Origin: Persicitalea sp963803495
Lineage (GTDB): Bacteria > Bacteroidota > Bacteroidia > Cytophagales > Spirosomataceae
Reading direction: 5' to 3'
DNA length: 64,000 nt
NCBI GenBank assembly: GCA_963803495.1
Contig: CAWDMP010000002.1
Coordinates: 3,844,001 to 3,908,000 of the forward strand
Shown here: positions 17,880 to 27,149 of the stretch, piece by piece
Layout of the letters: the number at the start of each line of letters is the position of its first letter
Numbering within the stretch: position 1 is the first letter of the stretch
Made by a program: the position numbers and the translations under genes
Notes under the pieces: generated by a model
Databases searched by the model: none
Told to the model about the DNA's origin: nothing
The model's input: the letters and a program-made list of their open reading frames with translations, nothing else

Positions 17880-18347
17880 TTAGGCGTTGGTCGACGCTTC
17901 GTTTTCTACTTCCCACGGAGGGGTGCCCGTCATGGTAATGCCCATGCTGCGGGCCGTACCTGCAATCATCTTCATTCCTGATTCTACCGTAAAGCAATTC
18001 AGGTCGGGCATTTTGGTCTCAGCGATCTCACGAACCTGATCCCACGTTACCGTTCCTACTTTTGCCCGGTTGGGCTGAGCCGAACCTTTTTTGAGGTTGG
18101 CGGCGCCCATCAGCAAGTTGGCGGCGGGAGGTGTTTTAATAACGAAGTCAAACGACTTGTCTTTGAACACCGTAATGACCACCGGCAACACCGTGCCCAT
18201 TCTATCTTGGGTACGGCCGTTGAACTGCTTGCAAAACTCCATGATGTTCAGACCTTTGGAACCCAACGCGGGACCAATAGGCGGTGCGGGGTTGGCCTGG
18301 CCACCCTTCACCTGAAGCTTAACGTATCCGGTTATTTCTTTTGCCAT
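17880..18347 (-). CDS. rplK: 50S ribosomal protein L11
   Basis: The 155 residues start MAKEITGYVKLQVKGGQANP. The N-domain PPIGPALGSKGLNIMEFCK and the C-domain KTPPAANLL with MPDLNCFTVESGMKMIAGTARSMGI are diagnostic. It binds the GTPase-associated region of 23S rRNA. The last ten residues (WEVENEASTN region) extend the usual C-terminus slightly. It follows nusG after a spacer that holds a long imperfect inverted repeat. Confidence 0.97.
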   Translation of the reverse strand: MAKEITGYVKLQVKGGQANPAPPIGPALGSKGLNIMEFCKQFNGRTQDRMGTVLPVVITVFKDKSFDFVIKTPPAANLLMGAANLKKGSAQPNRAKVGTVTWDQVREIAETKMPDLNCFTVESGMKMIAGTARSMGITMTGTPPWEVENEASTNA

Positions 18348-18354
18348 TTGTTTT

Positions 18355-18480
18355 TTTGAGTTTATGAGTTTTGGAGTCTATGAGTTCATGAGTGGTTTGC
18401 CACTCGGGTTAAAAGTCTAAGCATTTCTCACAATAGCCCAAACTCATAAACCTTAAACTCATCAACTTTGAACTCAAATT
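18355..18480. repeat. Long imperfect inverted repeat between nusG and rplK
   Basis: The left arm is built of degenerate TGAGTTTATGAGTT-like units. The right arm (AACTCATAAACC, AACTCATCAACTTTG, AACTCAAATT) is the approximate reverse complement. The design is the same as at 11779-11888, but the unit is different. No protein gene lies here. Confidence 0.65.
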
Positions 18481-18544
18481 GGGTGGTCGATCAATACACT
18501 CACGTTGTAAGCGGCAGGTGAAGCAATTCTGCCCGCAAGTAATA

Positions 18545-19099
18545 TTAACTTTCCTTTTCTACTTGTGCGTAACTGAGTTCCACGGGAGTACTGCGCCCGA
18601 ATATTTTTACTACTACATTCAATTTCTTTTTCTCGTCGAAAACCTCCTCGACGGTACCGATGAAGCCGCTGAACGGGCCGTCGGTCACCTTCACACTCTC
18701 GCCCTGCAGGAACGACATCGACGGCGCCTCTTCTTCCTGATTTGCCTCGTCATAACGGCCCAAAATGCGGTTGATTTCCGACTGGCGCAAAGGAACGGGT
18801 ACTTTGGAATTACCTTCCGAACTACCCAGAAAACCGATGACACCCGGCATGCTGGTGATCAAGTGGCTTACCTCACCTTTGGAAAGATCGGCCGAGATGA
18901 TGATATAGCCAGGAAAAAAGTTCTTTTCGCGAACCCGTTTCTTGCCATTACGCATCTCGTAGATTTTCTCGGTGGGGATCAGAATTTCGGGAACGTATTC
19001 AGTAAGGTTCTGCCGGGAAAGTTCATTCTCGATGTAAGCCTTTATCTTCTTCTCTTGTCCCGAAATTGCCCTCAATACAAACCAATTCACGCCACTCAT
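18545..19099 (-). CDS. nusG: Transcription termination/antitermination factor NusG
   Basis: The start is placed at the internal ATG giving MSGVNWFVLRAISGQEKKIK, where the NGN domain begins. The upstream frame (to about 19180) only extends into secE. The NGN core FFPGYIIISADLS and the linker lead to the KOW motif EGESVKVTDGPFSGFIGTVEEV (about residues 130-152 from this start). It binds RNA polymerase and couples it to ribosomes or Rho. At about 185 residues it matches the family. It follows secE closely. Confidence 0.95.
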   Translation of the reverse strand: MSGVNWFVLRAISGQEKKIKAYIENELSRQNLTEYVPEILIPTEKIYEMRNGKKRVREKNFFPGYIIISADLSKGEVSHLITSMPGVIGFLGSSEGNSKVPVPLRQSEINRILGRYDEANQEEEAPSMSFLQGESVKVTDGPFSGFIGTVEEVFDEKKKLNVVVKIFGRSTPVELSYAQVEKES

Positions 19100-19136
19100 A
19101 TCATGCTGGATTATTCTGCCGTCCCCAGGGGGGATT

Positions 19137-19328
19137 TTAAAAAGTCTCGTAAAATAGATTGAGCGCGTTGTCAAAAACAAAATCCATAGCCCCCACCACG
19201 AAGGCGAAGATCAATGACCCGACCAGCACGAGCGTCGTGTTGGACTGCAACTCATTGAAAGGCGGCCAGGTGACATGCTCGGTGATCTCGATCCACGAGG
19301 CTTTGAAAAAAGAGGTGATTTTTTCCAT
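19137..19328 (-). CDS. secE: Preprotein translocase subunit SecE
   Basis: The 63 residues start MEKITSFFKASWIEITEHVT. The amphipathic helix includes the family pattern WPPFNELQSNT before a single membrane helix (TLVLVGSLIFAFVVGAMDFV). It clamps the SecY channel in the inner membrane. The short single-helix form is usual in Bacteroidota. It sits between tRNA-Trp and nusG, the conserved order. Confidence 0.93.
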   Translation of the reverse strand: MEKITSFFKASWIEITEHVTWPPFNELQSNTTLVLVGSLIFAFVVGAMDFVFDNALNLFYETF

Positions 19329-19350
19329 TTTGTTTGTAAAAACGCGTAAG

Positions 19351-19421
19351 CACGGGTGGAGAGATTCGAACTCCCATCAACGGTTTTGGAGACCGCTATT
19401 CTACCCTTGAACTACACCCGT
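19351..19421 (-). tRNA. tRNA-Trp (anticodon CCA)
   Basis: The minus strand gives acceptor ACGGGTG...CACCCGT with discriminator G, D-arm AGTTCAAGGGTAGAAT, anticodon loop CTCCAAA and T-arm GTTCGAATC. CCA is not encoded. It lies between tuf and secE as in most bacteria. Confidence 0.96.
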
Positions 19422-19481
19422 AATGAATCCAAACCGATATTCTTACCTGTTTGGGGCTGCAAAGATAGCCTTTTTTTATAA

Positions 19482-19518
19482 AAAACAAGTGCATCTCCAA
19501 GGGAAATGCACTTGTTTT
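19482..19518 (-). terminator. tuf terminator
   Basis: AAAACAAGTGCAT (19482-19494) and ATGCACTTGTTTT (19506-19518) form a 13-bp stem with an 11-base loop. On the minus strand it is followed by T residues. It begins about 19 bases after the tuf stop. Confidence 0.85.
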
Positions 19519-19536
19519 CAAGTGGTTTGCTAATTC

Positions 19537-20724
19537 TTAGTCAAGAATCTCGGTCACCTGACCGGCACCTACCGTACGGCCACCCTCACGGATAGCGAAA
19601 CGAAGGCCTTTCTCCATCGCGATCTTATTGATCAAAGTCACCTCGATCGTGATGTTGTCGCCGGGCATTACCATTTCCACACCAGCGGGCAGAGTGATTT
19701 CACCCGTCACGTCTGTGGTGCGGAAGTAGAATTGTGGACGGTACTTGTTGAAGAACGGCGTGTGGCGGCCACCCTCTTCTTTCGACAGTACGTAAACCTC
19801 AGCCTTAAAGTGAGCGTGTGGCTTCACCGAACCGGGCTTACAGATTACCATACCGCGGCGGATGTCCTCCTTATCGATACCACGGAGCAGCAGACCGACG
19901 TTGTCGCCAGCTTCACCACGGTCCAGGATCTTACGGAACATTTCGACACCCGTAATGGTGGATTTCAAGTTCTCAGCACCCATACCCAGAATATCGACGG
20001 CTTCACCAGAGTTGATGACACCACGCTCGATCCGGCCGGTAGCCACCGTGCCACGACCTGTGATCGAGAATACGTCCTCTACAGGCATCAGGAAGGGGAG
20101 TTCCGTCATGCGGGGAGGGATCGGGATGTAGCTGTCGACAGCCTCCATCAAGTCCTCTACCGTCTTGACCCACTTCTCTTCACCGTTCAAAGCACCCAGG
20201 GCAGATCCCTGGATTACGGGAATGTTGTCGCCGTCGTAATCGTAGAAACTCAGAAGCTCACGGATTTCCATCTCGACGAGTTCGAGCAGTTCGGGATCGT
20301 CGACCATGTCGACTTTATTCATGAACACCACCAACTGGGGTACACCTACCTGGCGGGCCAGCAGGATGTGCTCACGGGTTTGGGGCATAGGGCCATCGGT
20401 AGAAGCTACGACGATGATTGCGCCGTCCATCTGCGCAGCACCCGTAACCATGTTCTTCACGTAGTCGGCGTGGCCGGGGCAGTCAACGTGCGCGTAGTGG
20501 CGGTTGGTTGTTTCATATTCTACGTGTGATGTGTTGATCGTGATACCACGCTCTTTTTCTTCGGGAGCGTTGTCGATCGAAGAGAAGTCACGCTTGGCGG
20601 AAAGACCTTTTCCGGCCAGTACCGTCGTGATTGCCGCAGTCAAAGTAGTTTTACCGTGGTCGACGTGACCGATAGTACCAATGTTTACGTGAGGTTTCGA
20701 CCTGTCAAATTTATCCTTTGCCAT
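19537..20724 (-). CDS. tuf: Elongation factor Tu
   Basis: The 395 residues start MAKDKFDRSKPHVNIGTIGH. The GTPase motifs are present: GHVDHGKTTLTAAIT (P-loop), the switch region RGITINTSHVEYE, DCPGHADYVKNM, and NKVDM (NKxD). Domain 2 (GRGTVATGRIERG) and domain 3 (HTPFFNKYRPQFYFRTTDVTG) follow. It delivers aminoacyl-tRNA to the ribosome. Length is normal. It lies between the tRNA-Thr/Gly/Tyr group and tRNA-Trp, so it is probably co-transcribed with the tRNAs. Confidence 0.98.
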   Translation of the reverse strand: MAKDKFDRSKPHVNIGTIGHVDHGKTTLTAAITTVLAGKGLSAKRDFSSIDNAPEEKERGITINTSHVEYETTNRHYAHVDCPGHADYVKNMVTGAAQMDGAIIVVASTDGPMPQTREHILLARQVGVPQLVVFMNKVDMVDDPELLELVEMEIRELLSFYDYDGDNIPVIQGSALGALNGEEKWVKTVEDLMEAVDSYIPIPPRMTELPFLMPVEDVFSITGRGTVATGRIERGVINSGEAVDILGMGAENLKSTITGVEMFRKILDRGEAGDNVGLLLRGIDKEDIRRGMVICKPGSVKPHAHFKAEVYVLSKEEGGRHTPFFNKYRPQFYFRTTDVTGEITLPAGVEMVMPGDNITIEVTLINKIAMEKGLRFAIREGGRTVGAGQVTEILD

Positions 20725-20846
20725 GATTTTCTGGTTGTTTTACTTAAATTTAAAAAGGTAATAAATACGAAATGAGTTAACGTTTGTTGATTTTCGGCGT
20801 CGTCGACGCCATTCGTATATATAATGTAATAATCAACTTCTTTTGT

Positions 20847-20953
20847 GAGCCGTTGGGCCGGGCAGTCGTTACTGCGGTCCGTCGATACGGGATTTGAATC
20901 GCGACGGCGCACCGCCCCAACTTCTTCCTTACCAAAGAACTTCTCTATTCTAA
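20847..20953 (-). pseudogene. Degenerate tRNA-Thr copy 1 (strongly decayed)
   Basis: The acceptor 3' side (GAGCCGTTGGG on the plus strand) is intact. An insert of about 33 bases follows, then a T-loop-like TTTGAATC and an anticodon arm CTTCCTTACCAAAGAA with mismatches. The D-arm is lost. It shares its aberrant 3' half with the copy at 21052-21151. Confidence 0.6.
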
Positions 20954-20955
20954 TG

Positions 20956-21027
<72 letters not shown>

Positions 21028-21051
21028 GTCGTGCCTTATTTTCTATTACTC

Positions 21052-21151
21052 GCCGTCGGGCCGGGCCGCCGATGCGGGTATTTGAATCGAACGTCGAACC
21101 GCCCCACCTTTTCCTTACCAAGGAAGTGCTCTACCCCTGAGCTACAACGGC
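21052..21151 (-). pseudogene. tRNA-Thr-like copy 2 with an insert before the acceptor 3' side
   Basis: Acceptor 5' side, D-arm and anticodon arm (GGT) are identical to the intact tRNA-Thr, and the acceptor 3' side still pairs (GCCGTTG with CGACGGC, one wobble). The T-arm is altered and about 28 GC-rich bases separate it from the acceptor, giving 100 bases against 72. It is unlikely to mature as a normal tRNA. Confidence 0.65.
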
Positions 21152-21236
21152 GTCGGATTGCAAACAACAAAGCGACCATCGAAAGAATTCCAGAGGATAT
21201 TTTCGGTGATCGCTTCGGGCCTTGCGGGCTCCTGAG

Positions 21237-21309
21237 AGCGGGAGACGAGGTTCGAACTCGCGACCTATAGCTTGGAAGGCTATCGCTCTACCAGCTGAGC
21301 TACTCCCGC
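21237..21309 (-). tRNA. tRNA-Gly (anticodon TCC)
   Basis: Acceptor GCGGGAG pairs with CTCCCGC, discriminator T. The D-arm is AGCTCAGCTGGTAGAGC, the anticodon loop is CTTCCAA and the T-arm is CGAGTTCGAACCTCG. It is 73 bases without CCA. Confidence 0.96.
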
Positions 21310-21320
21310 AAATATGTTAT

Positions 21321-21406
21321 TGGTGGGGGCGGATGGATTCGAACCACCGTAGGCGTACGCCAGCAGATTTACAGTCTGCCCCATTTGGCCACTCTGGTAC
21401 ACCCCC
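21321..21406 (-). tRNA. tRNA-Tyr (anticodon GTA)
   Basis: It has a long variable arm (class II). Acceptor GGGGGTG pairs with CGCCCCC including one wobble. The anticodon stem-loop is CAGACTGTAAATCTG and the T-arm is GGTTCGAATCC. The bases ACCA follow the acceptor, so CCA appears encoded or matches by chance. Confidence 0.95.
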
Positions 21407-21663
21407 TCATTCGATTTCCTCCGTTGCAAACCCCTCTATGGCTCACTTTGGAGTCGCAAAATTATAGTCTTTTCCTTTATTCACAAAATTCTTTTTGAAA
21501 ATATTCCCGAAAGTGGGGAGACTGATGGACGGTATAGCGATTTGAGAAATAGTTAACTATCAAGCAGTGAAATACTTGTAGATATGGGTAGTCTCAGTTT
21601 TGAGCAATTACAAATACATTTTTTGATCGACGTACCACGCAAAGGTTCAGAATTGATGCCTAC

Positions 21664-23869
21664 TCAGAAATTCCCCCGCAAAGCCACAATAAGATTTCGC
21701 CCCGGTGCACTTACCCCACTGGCGAAGGTACGGTAGTTGACATCGAGCATGTTTTCGAAGGCCGCCTGAATCGTCAGGCTTCGCGTGAGGTCGTAGGAAG
21801 CCCGTACGTTCAGGGTGTACCAGGCGGGCATACCATCGGGCGTGGCACCCGATTCGTTGTCTTCGGCGTTCAGGCGGTAGTCGGCAATGCGCTTCCAACC
21901 ATTGTAGAAGCTGAACAATTCAGTGTGTAGCTTCTTGCGTTGCCACTGAATGCTCAGCTTTCCGTATGACGGCGGTATGTGGTCGAGCGGGGTTTCCTCG
22001 CCCGCGTCGTTCACGATTCGGCCACGGGTTTTGTTGTAGATCGCCTGCAAGCGCCAGCGGGTCGATAGGTAGGCGTTCGCCTCCAGACTAGCGCCGCGTA
22101 TGTAGGCCCGCTGCTGGTTTTGATTGGCGGTGACCCGACTGGCTTGGCCGTTGTAGTCGATGGTACTCCGGCCATCGAGCGAAAAGGGCGCCAGTACCAA
22201 GGCATCGCGAAGCCATGAGTTATAGAGGGTACCATTTAGTTTTACGATACGCCCCAACCATTGCTCGACGGAAAATTCCGCATTGTACGAGTACTCCGGG
22301 CGCAGGTTTGGATTGGGCACCACCACCAGGCCGGGCTGGGAGTCGAAAACCTTACCCAGGTCGTCGACGTTCGGGGCCCGGAAGCCCGTCGAGCCTAGCA
22401 ATGATACTTTGGAGGTGACAGCCGGTAGCCACACCAGGCCCAGATTGCCCGTGATTGCTCCCGTGGAGAGCTCGGTATCCTGAAAAGGGAATGGATAAAA
22501 ATCCCTGGAAACAAAATTGGCTCGCAGGTTCACCTGATTCAGCCGCACGCCTGCATTCAAAATAAAATGATCACCCAGGCTCAACTGATCGGTCGCGTAT
22601 GCCGACAGCCAGTCCATGGTACTGCCGCCATCGGGGTACCGGGTATCGGCTGGGGTTTGGTTGGCATTGGTGAGGTCGGTAAAGGTGGCACGGGAATCCA
22701 CATCATTGTGAACATATTCCAGGCCATAGCGCAGCGTATGTGCCCCGAGTAGCTTCTGGGCGTCTGCGTCGAGGCTGTACACATCTACCTGCTCTTCCTG
22801 ACTTTTTAGTCTATCGCTCCCCAATGACCGCGTATTACGGCTCTCCCCAATTCTCTGATAGGCCGCCGTTACTTGCAATTCGTCGTAGTACTTGCGCCCG
22901 GTCAGCGAAAGCTGGTAGGAGGCGAGCAAACGCTTTTCGGGACCGTAGTACCAATCACCGTAGCGAAGTTTGCCGTTCCTCACCTGCGTGAGCCGGTCGT
23001 AGCGCGGGACGTCACCGGTAGCGGAGTACTGAAAGTTGAGCACGTGCTGGGTGTGGTCGGAAGGTTTGTACAGGATTTTTTGCAAAAAATCGTACTGCTT
23101 GTAACCCGTACCGACTTGCAGGTTGGGGGTATCGTTGGCTCTGATTACATCCTTTCCGTTTTCTTGCACCACATAGTCGGGGCGCTTGCCGAAATCGGGG
23201 TAGGGGGCGCGGCGATTGGCTCCCTGCCGCAAATCACCGAAGTCAGAAGCGGTGAAATTGGTCAGTGAACCCCACTTGGTGCCACCGAGGCTTAGATTGG
23301 CATTAGACGTGAACTCATCGTTGGTCGAGGCATAGCGCGATAGCAGGGCGGTTTGGACAACCGGCTGTACCGTCCTCAGAAAGTTCGGGTAGTTTGGTTC
23401 GGAAGTGCATTACGCCGCCCAGCGCGTCGCTACCGTACACGACTGAGCTCGGCCCGAAAAGAATCTCGACATTTTCGAGCACATTCTGGTCGATGCGCAG
23501 GACGTTTTGCAAATGCCCGCCGCGGAAAATGGCGTTGTTGAGCCGCACGCCGTCGATCACGAGTAATACGCGGTTAGCCTCGAAACCGCGCAGAATGGGA
23601 CTGCCGCCCCCCGCCTGGCTCTTTTGCACAAATACCTGTCCGCTTTGGGTGAGCAGATCGGCTGAATTCATGGAATTGCGAAAGCGGATGTCCCGGGCTT
23701 TGACCTGTTCGATTTGGAAAGGTACGTTGCGCTTCAATTCGCCAAATTTTGAAGCCGAAATGATCACCTCCTGCAATTGCAGCGTATCGTTCGTCATGTT
23801 TTGGGCGCTAGCCGGATAGCATAGTACCAGCGGTAGAAGAAAATAGAGGTGGGTGAAGAATTTCTTCAT
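21664..23869 (-). CDS. TonB-dependent outer membrane receptor, read through one frameshift
   Basis: A signal peptide (MKKFFTHLYFLLPLVLCYPASAQ) is followed by the plug domain: VIISASKFGELKRNVP, SPILRGFEANRVLLVIDGVR and VEILFGPSSVVYGSDALGGV. The 22-strand barrel follows and ends in AFENMLDVNYRTFASG and a C-terminal aromatic (LRGNF). It has no N-terminal carboxypeptidase-like domain, so it is not a SusC type. The plug resembles heme, vitamin B12 or siderophore receptors, but the substrate is not readable. One extra C near 23387 breaks the frame and joins TKLP to NFLRTVQPVV. It appears to be a single-gene unit. Confidence 0.85.
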
Positions 23870-24221
23870 GCTGAATTCGGACTGAGAGCGAGTGATGATC
23901 AGATTAGTCGCGCAAACATAAGGTCTTCCGGCGACCGTATACAGATACAGACCAACAAATTTACGCCAATAAGTTATCCCAGCCTACCTGCTTACAGTTA
24001 GTAGACGGTGAAGAAGTCGGGGTAATAACCGGGTGAAACGGTGGGTTAATCGCTCATTATGCGTAATCTTTTCCAAAAGCACCTTTTTGAGAGGTTAATT
24101 CTCCGTTTATAAAGTCTGAAAATAAATTAAAGCAGAGGTGTATCGCGTGCGCATCATGCCTTGGTACGGAAATTTTAAAGGGCTGAGTAGACTTATTTCA
24201 AAACCTCACATATACCACACT
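23870..24221. other. Divergent promoter region
   Basis: The stretch of 352 bases lies between the divergently transcribed TonB receptor and hydrolase genes. It should hold both promoters. I see no clear operator or palindrome. A Fur-type box is not obvious. Confidence 0.4.
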
Positions 24222-25076
24222 ATGAATTTTATAGAAGCAGGACAAGATGCATCAGGAAACGATATTGAACTTTTTTATCAGGACTTGGGCCAAGGAGCTC
24301 CGGTAGTACTTATTCACGGCTGGCCACTTAGCAGCTGTATGTGGGACTACCAGCTAGCCGAACTCCCCAAACACGGAATGCGAGTGATCGCGTACGATCG
24401 TCGTGGATTTGGCAAATCCTCCAAGCCATTTGATGGCTACGACTACGATACTTTTGCTGATGATTTGAAAGCAGTACTTGATGAATTGGATTTGCAAAAT
24501 GTAACCCTGGTGGGTATGTCAATGGGTGGCGGTGAGGTGGCCCGCTACATGGGACGCCACAACGGTGCCAGGGTAAGCAAGGTGGTGTTCGTGAGTGCGG
24601 TCACCCCGTACATGCTTGAAACCGAAGATAATCCTGATGGCGTCGATGGTAAGATATTCGACGGTATGAAGGAGAATCTGGAAAAAGACCGTGCTGCTTT
24701 TCTAAAAGATTTTAGTAAGCAGTTCTATGGCGTGTCGCTTTTAAGCAATCCTGTGAGTCAAGCCCACATGGACGGCGATTTTATCCGAACCTATGAAGCG
24801 TCACACAAAGCTACGGTCGATTGTGTGGATGCGTTTGGGAAGACGGATTTTCGTCAGGATTTGAAAAAGATTTCGGTTCCTACCCTTGTTATTCACGGTA
24901 GTGGCGACGAGGTAGTACCCAAGGAAGCATCGGCCGACCGCACGGCCAAGGCCATTCCGCAAGCAGAATATTTGATTTACGACGGAGCACCCCACGGATT
25001 GTTTGTCACGGAGAAAGACCGCCTGTCGGACGACCTGACGGCTTTCATAAAGGGCAATATCGGCGGCACAAGTTAA
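24222..25076 (+). CDS. Alpha/beta hydrolase of the chloroperoxidase-like group
   Basis: Start ATG 24222 gives MNFIEAGQDASGNDIELFYQ; the longer frame upstream has no better start. The oxyanion segment VVLIHGWPLSSCMWDYQ, the nucleophile elbow GMSMGGGEVARY (Ser near residue 99), a C-terminal Asp (VIHGSGDEVVP) and His (YDGAPHGLFVT) form the catalytic triad. Its 284 residues and motifs match cofactor-free haloperoxidase-like esterases, whose true substrates are usually unknown. It has no signal peptide and acts in the cytoplasm. Downstream is an unrelated secreted protein. Confidence 0.85.
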   Translation: MNFIEAGQDASGNDIELFYQDLGQGAPVVLIHGWPLSSCMWDYQLAELPKHGMRVIAYDRRGFGKSSKPFDGYDYDTFADDLKAVLDELDLQNVTLVGMSMGGGEVARYMGRHNGARVSKVVFVSAVTPYMLETEDNPDGVDGKIFDGMKENLEKDRAAFLKDFSKQFYGVSLLSNPVSQAHMDGDFIRTYEASHKATVDCVDAFGKTDFRQDLKKISVPTLVIHGSGDEVVPKEASADRTAKAIPQAEYLIYDGAPHGLFVTEKDRLSDDLTAFIKGNIGGTS

Positions 25077-25178
25077 AGCACGATTACCCCGTCGACGACC
25101 ATCGTGATTCAAATAATAAACATCAGAATACACTTCATCTTTAATTACACTTCATTAACAAACCAAATTTTAAAAACT

Positions 25179-25712
25179 ATGAAACGTTCAATTATGCTGG
25201 CTGCCATGGTGGCCTTTGCCGCGGCAAGTACCAACGCCCAAACCACCACGAACAATCAGACCACTAACCGTGGTGTGACGACGACGGCCCAAACCAACGC
25301 CAATACGGCCAACATGCCCTATATGGGCCAGGCCAACTACAACACGATGGACGCCAATAAGGTACCGATGAATGTACAGAAGACTTTCGGGTCTGATTAC
25401 GCTGGTACCAAAGGAGCCAAGTGGGATAGCAACAATGACGTGTACCGCAGCTCATTCAAGAACAAAGACGGCCGGGACATGTCGGTGCTTTACGACAGGA
25501 ACGGCAAGATGCGCGAGTCACGCACGAGCATGACGATGAAAGATCTGCCATCGTCGGTGCAAACCTCGATGGGTAAAAACGCCACGATGCCCTACGAGGT
25601 GAAGGTGGGCAACAATACCTACTACTCCGGCAAGGTCAACGGCAAGGACATGTACTACGATAGCAAAGGCAAGACTGTCGATATGCCTAAAATGTCGAAC
25701 ATGCCGAAGTAA
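25179..25712 (+). CDS. Secreted PepSY-like small protein
   Basis: ATG 25179 opens a signal peptide (MKRSIMLAAMVAFAAASTNA then Q). A Thr/Asn/Gln-rich linker (about residues 21-55) follows. The rest resembles the PepSY-like (DUF2874) fold of Bacteroidota: VPMNVQKTFGSDYAGTKGAKW, DVYRSSFKNKDGRDMSVLYD and the paired strand KVGNNTYYSGKVNGKDMYYD. That assignment rests on pattern similarity. It is expected in the periplasm. It is followed by its own terminator. Confidence 0.6.
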   Translation: MKRSIMLAAMVAFAAASTNAQTTTNNQTTNRGVTTTAQTNANTANMPYMGQANYNTMDANKVPMNVQKTFGSDYAGTKGAKWDSNNDVYRSSFKNKDGRDMSVLYDRNGKMRESRTSMTMKDLPSSVQTSMGKNATMPYEVKVGNNTYYSGKVNGKDMYYDSKGKTVDMPKMSNMPK

Positions 25713-25737
25713 GGCGTTCGAGTATTTCGATCAAATC

Positions 25738-25780
25738 AAAAAGGGACATCCGGTTAGTCGGGTGTCCCTTTCTTGTTTTT
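25738..25780 (+). terminator. Terminator of the PepSY-like gene
   Basis: AAGGGACATCCG (25741-25752) pairs with CGGGTGTCCCTT (25759-25770) with one wobble, followed by TCTTGTTTTT. Confidence 0.85.
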
Positions 25781-25842
25781 AAGGTCTTGTGCTTTGTCTT
25801 CACGGGCGAGCCGCGGCATCGGCCGTCCGCCCGTATCACATT

Positions 25843-26286
25843 TTACTTCGGGCCTACTTTGTTGAAGCGCATATTTTTGCCTAGGAATTCAATCCCCCAG
25901 TATCCCCGAACAATGATCGAAGTAGGCGACGCCAGACGCACGACCGTCCGGTAGGTACGACCCGAATTGGGATCGTACACCGTGCCGCCGTTCCATTCGC
26001 TGCTACCGTCGAAGCCCAGGTTGTTCAATACAACCATGCCCAACCAGGGGCGGCTACGCAGCTTGGGGTCGGGATTTTCGGTGTCGAAATGCTGGGACAT
26101 CGGGGGCGTATTGGGTTTGCTGCAATCGAACCATACCACCTTCCCGGCGTACCGCCCGTTGACCTTATATACTTCGACGGCCAGGTCCTTTTCGGCCGAC
26201 AGCCACCGGCCCAGAATTTGGTCTGATTTCACTTCTTTGTCTCCGGCGGCAAACAGCAGCGCCGACAACAGCAACAGTACTTTCAT
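25843..26286 (-). CDS. DUF2147-family secreted protein
   Basis: The 147 residues begin with a short signal-like stretch (MKVLLLLSALLFAAG). The DUF2147 pattern follows: ILGRWLSAEKDLAVEVYKVNGRYAGKVVWFD, LGMVVLNNLGFDGSSEWNGGTVYDPNSGRTY and VRGYWGIEFLGKNMRF at the end, typically a lipocalin-like small beta barrel. The family is widespread in Bacteroidota and its function is unknown. It lies downstream of the DUF2490 and cytochrome genes on the same strand, so the three probably share a transcript. Confidence 0.8.
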   Translation of the reverse strand: MKVLLLLSALLFAAGDKEVKSDQILGRWLSAEKDLAVEVYKVNGRYAGKVVWFDCSKPNTPPMSQHFDTENPDPKLRSRPWLGMVVLNNLGFDGSSEWNGGTVYDPNSGRTYRTVVRLASPTSIIVRGYWGIEFLGKNMRFNKVGPK

Positions 26287-26368
26287 GAATTGGTGTGATT
26301 GTGGAATTGATTACCTGCCTGAACGCGTCGACTGGCGGAATATTGAACTATCGAACGACAAAAATAAT

Positions 26369-27149
26369 TCAGAGCGGCCGGATCGTGTGGTAGAGCGTGA
26401 GCCGCAGGTTGTCGCGGTCGTACACCCTCGATCCGATCCGGGCGGGCCGGTATATTTTCATGTACCCCGCTTCGAAAGACAACCGGGGGCTGACCCGCTT
26501 TTCGGCCGAAAATATACCCGGTTTTGGTCCAATCGGTGAAATAAGTCACTGTGCTCGGCAGTTTCAAACAGTTCCTCCGAAAGCCGGAAGGTGAGATTGC
26601 GTTTTGGCACGACATAGCTGAGCTGAATCCGGTAGCGGTGGCGAAAGAGAATCTGAAATTGGAATCGAAAGGACCCGGCCGGTTCTCGATAAAGCGCTCC
26701 TCGGTACGCAGCCGGTACCCGAGCGCCCAGCGTGCCGATAGCCGTTGGTTAAAGTTGAACTCCTGCCAGGGCCGAAGCTCAGGCGTGACGGGCCGAGCCG
26801 CTGCAAAGGCATCCTGCGGTCGCTGGCGGGAATAGCAAAGGGCCGCTGCCAGGCTGAACTTATCGTTCGGCTTGTACGCCAGGCGGGTATGGGTAATCAA
26901 GGTGGCCTGTCGGCCATTGGCGAAGAAATAGCGGGAGTCGAACTCGTTGTGCCAGCTTAACTTCGAATTCAGATTGATCGTGGCGTAGTAACGTATCCAG
27001 TACTGACCCTGACGAACCACTTCCTTCGGCGGGGATGCCTGCGCGAAGCACGTCATATTAGTACTCGCCCATACCAGTGCCAGCAGGGCAAGGCCAATTT
27101 TTTGTAAGAAGCCAAGTACTTCCCTCATCGTATTGAGAACCAGGGTCAT
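26369..27149 (-). CDS. DUF2490-family outer membrane protein, read through two frameshifts
   Basis: After a signal-like N-terminus (ending STNMTCFAQA) the protein has the DUF2490 barrel pattern: YWIRYYATINLNSKLSWHNE, RLAYKPNDKFSLAAALCYSR, EFNFNQRLSARWALGYRLRTEERF. Missing bases near 26648 and 26510 shift the frame. The restored order is FRHRYRIQLSYVVPKRNLTF, then SAEKRVSPRLSFEAGYMKIY and the end TLYHTIRPL at 26369-26371. The uncorrected frame runs to 26283 with an unrelated tail. Probable sequencing errors. It overlaps the upstream cytochrome gene by four bases (ATGA). Confidence 0.75.
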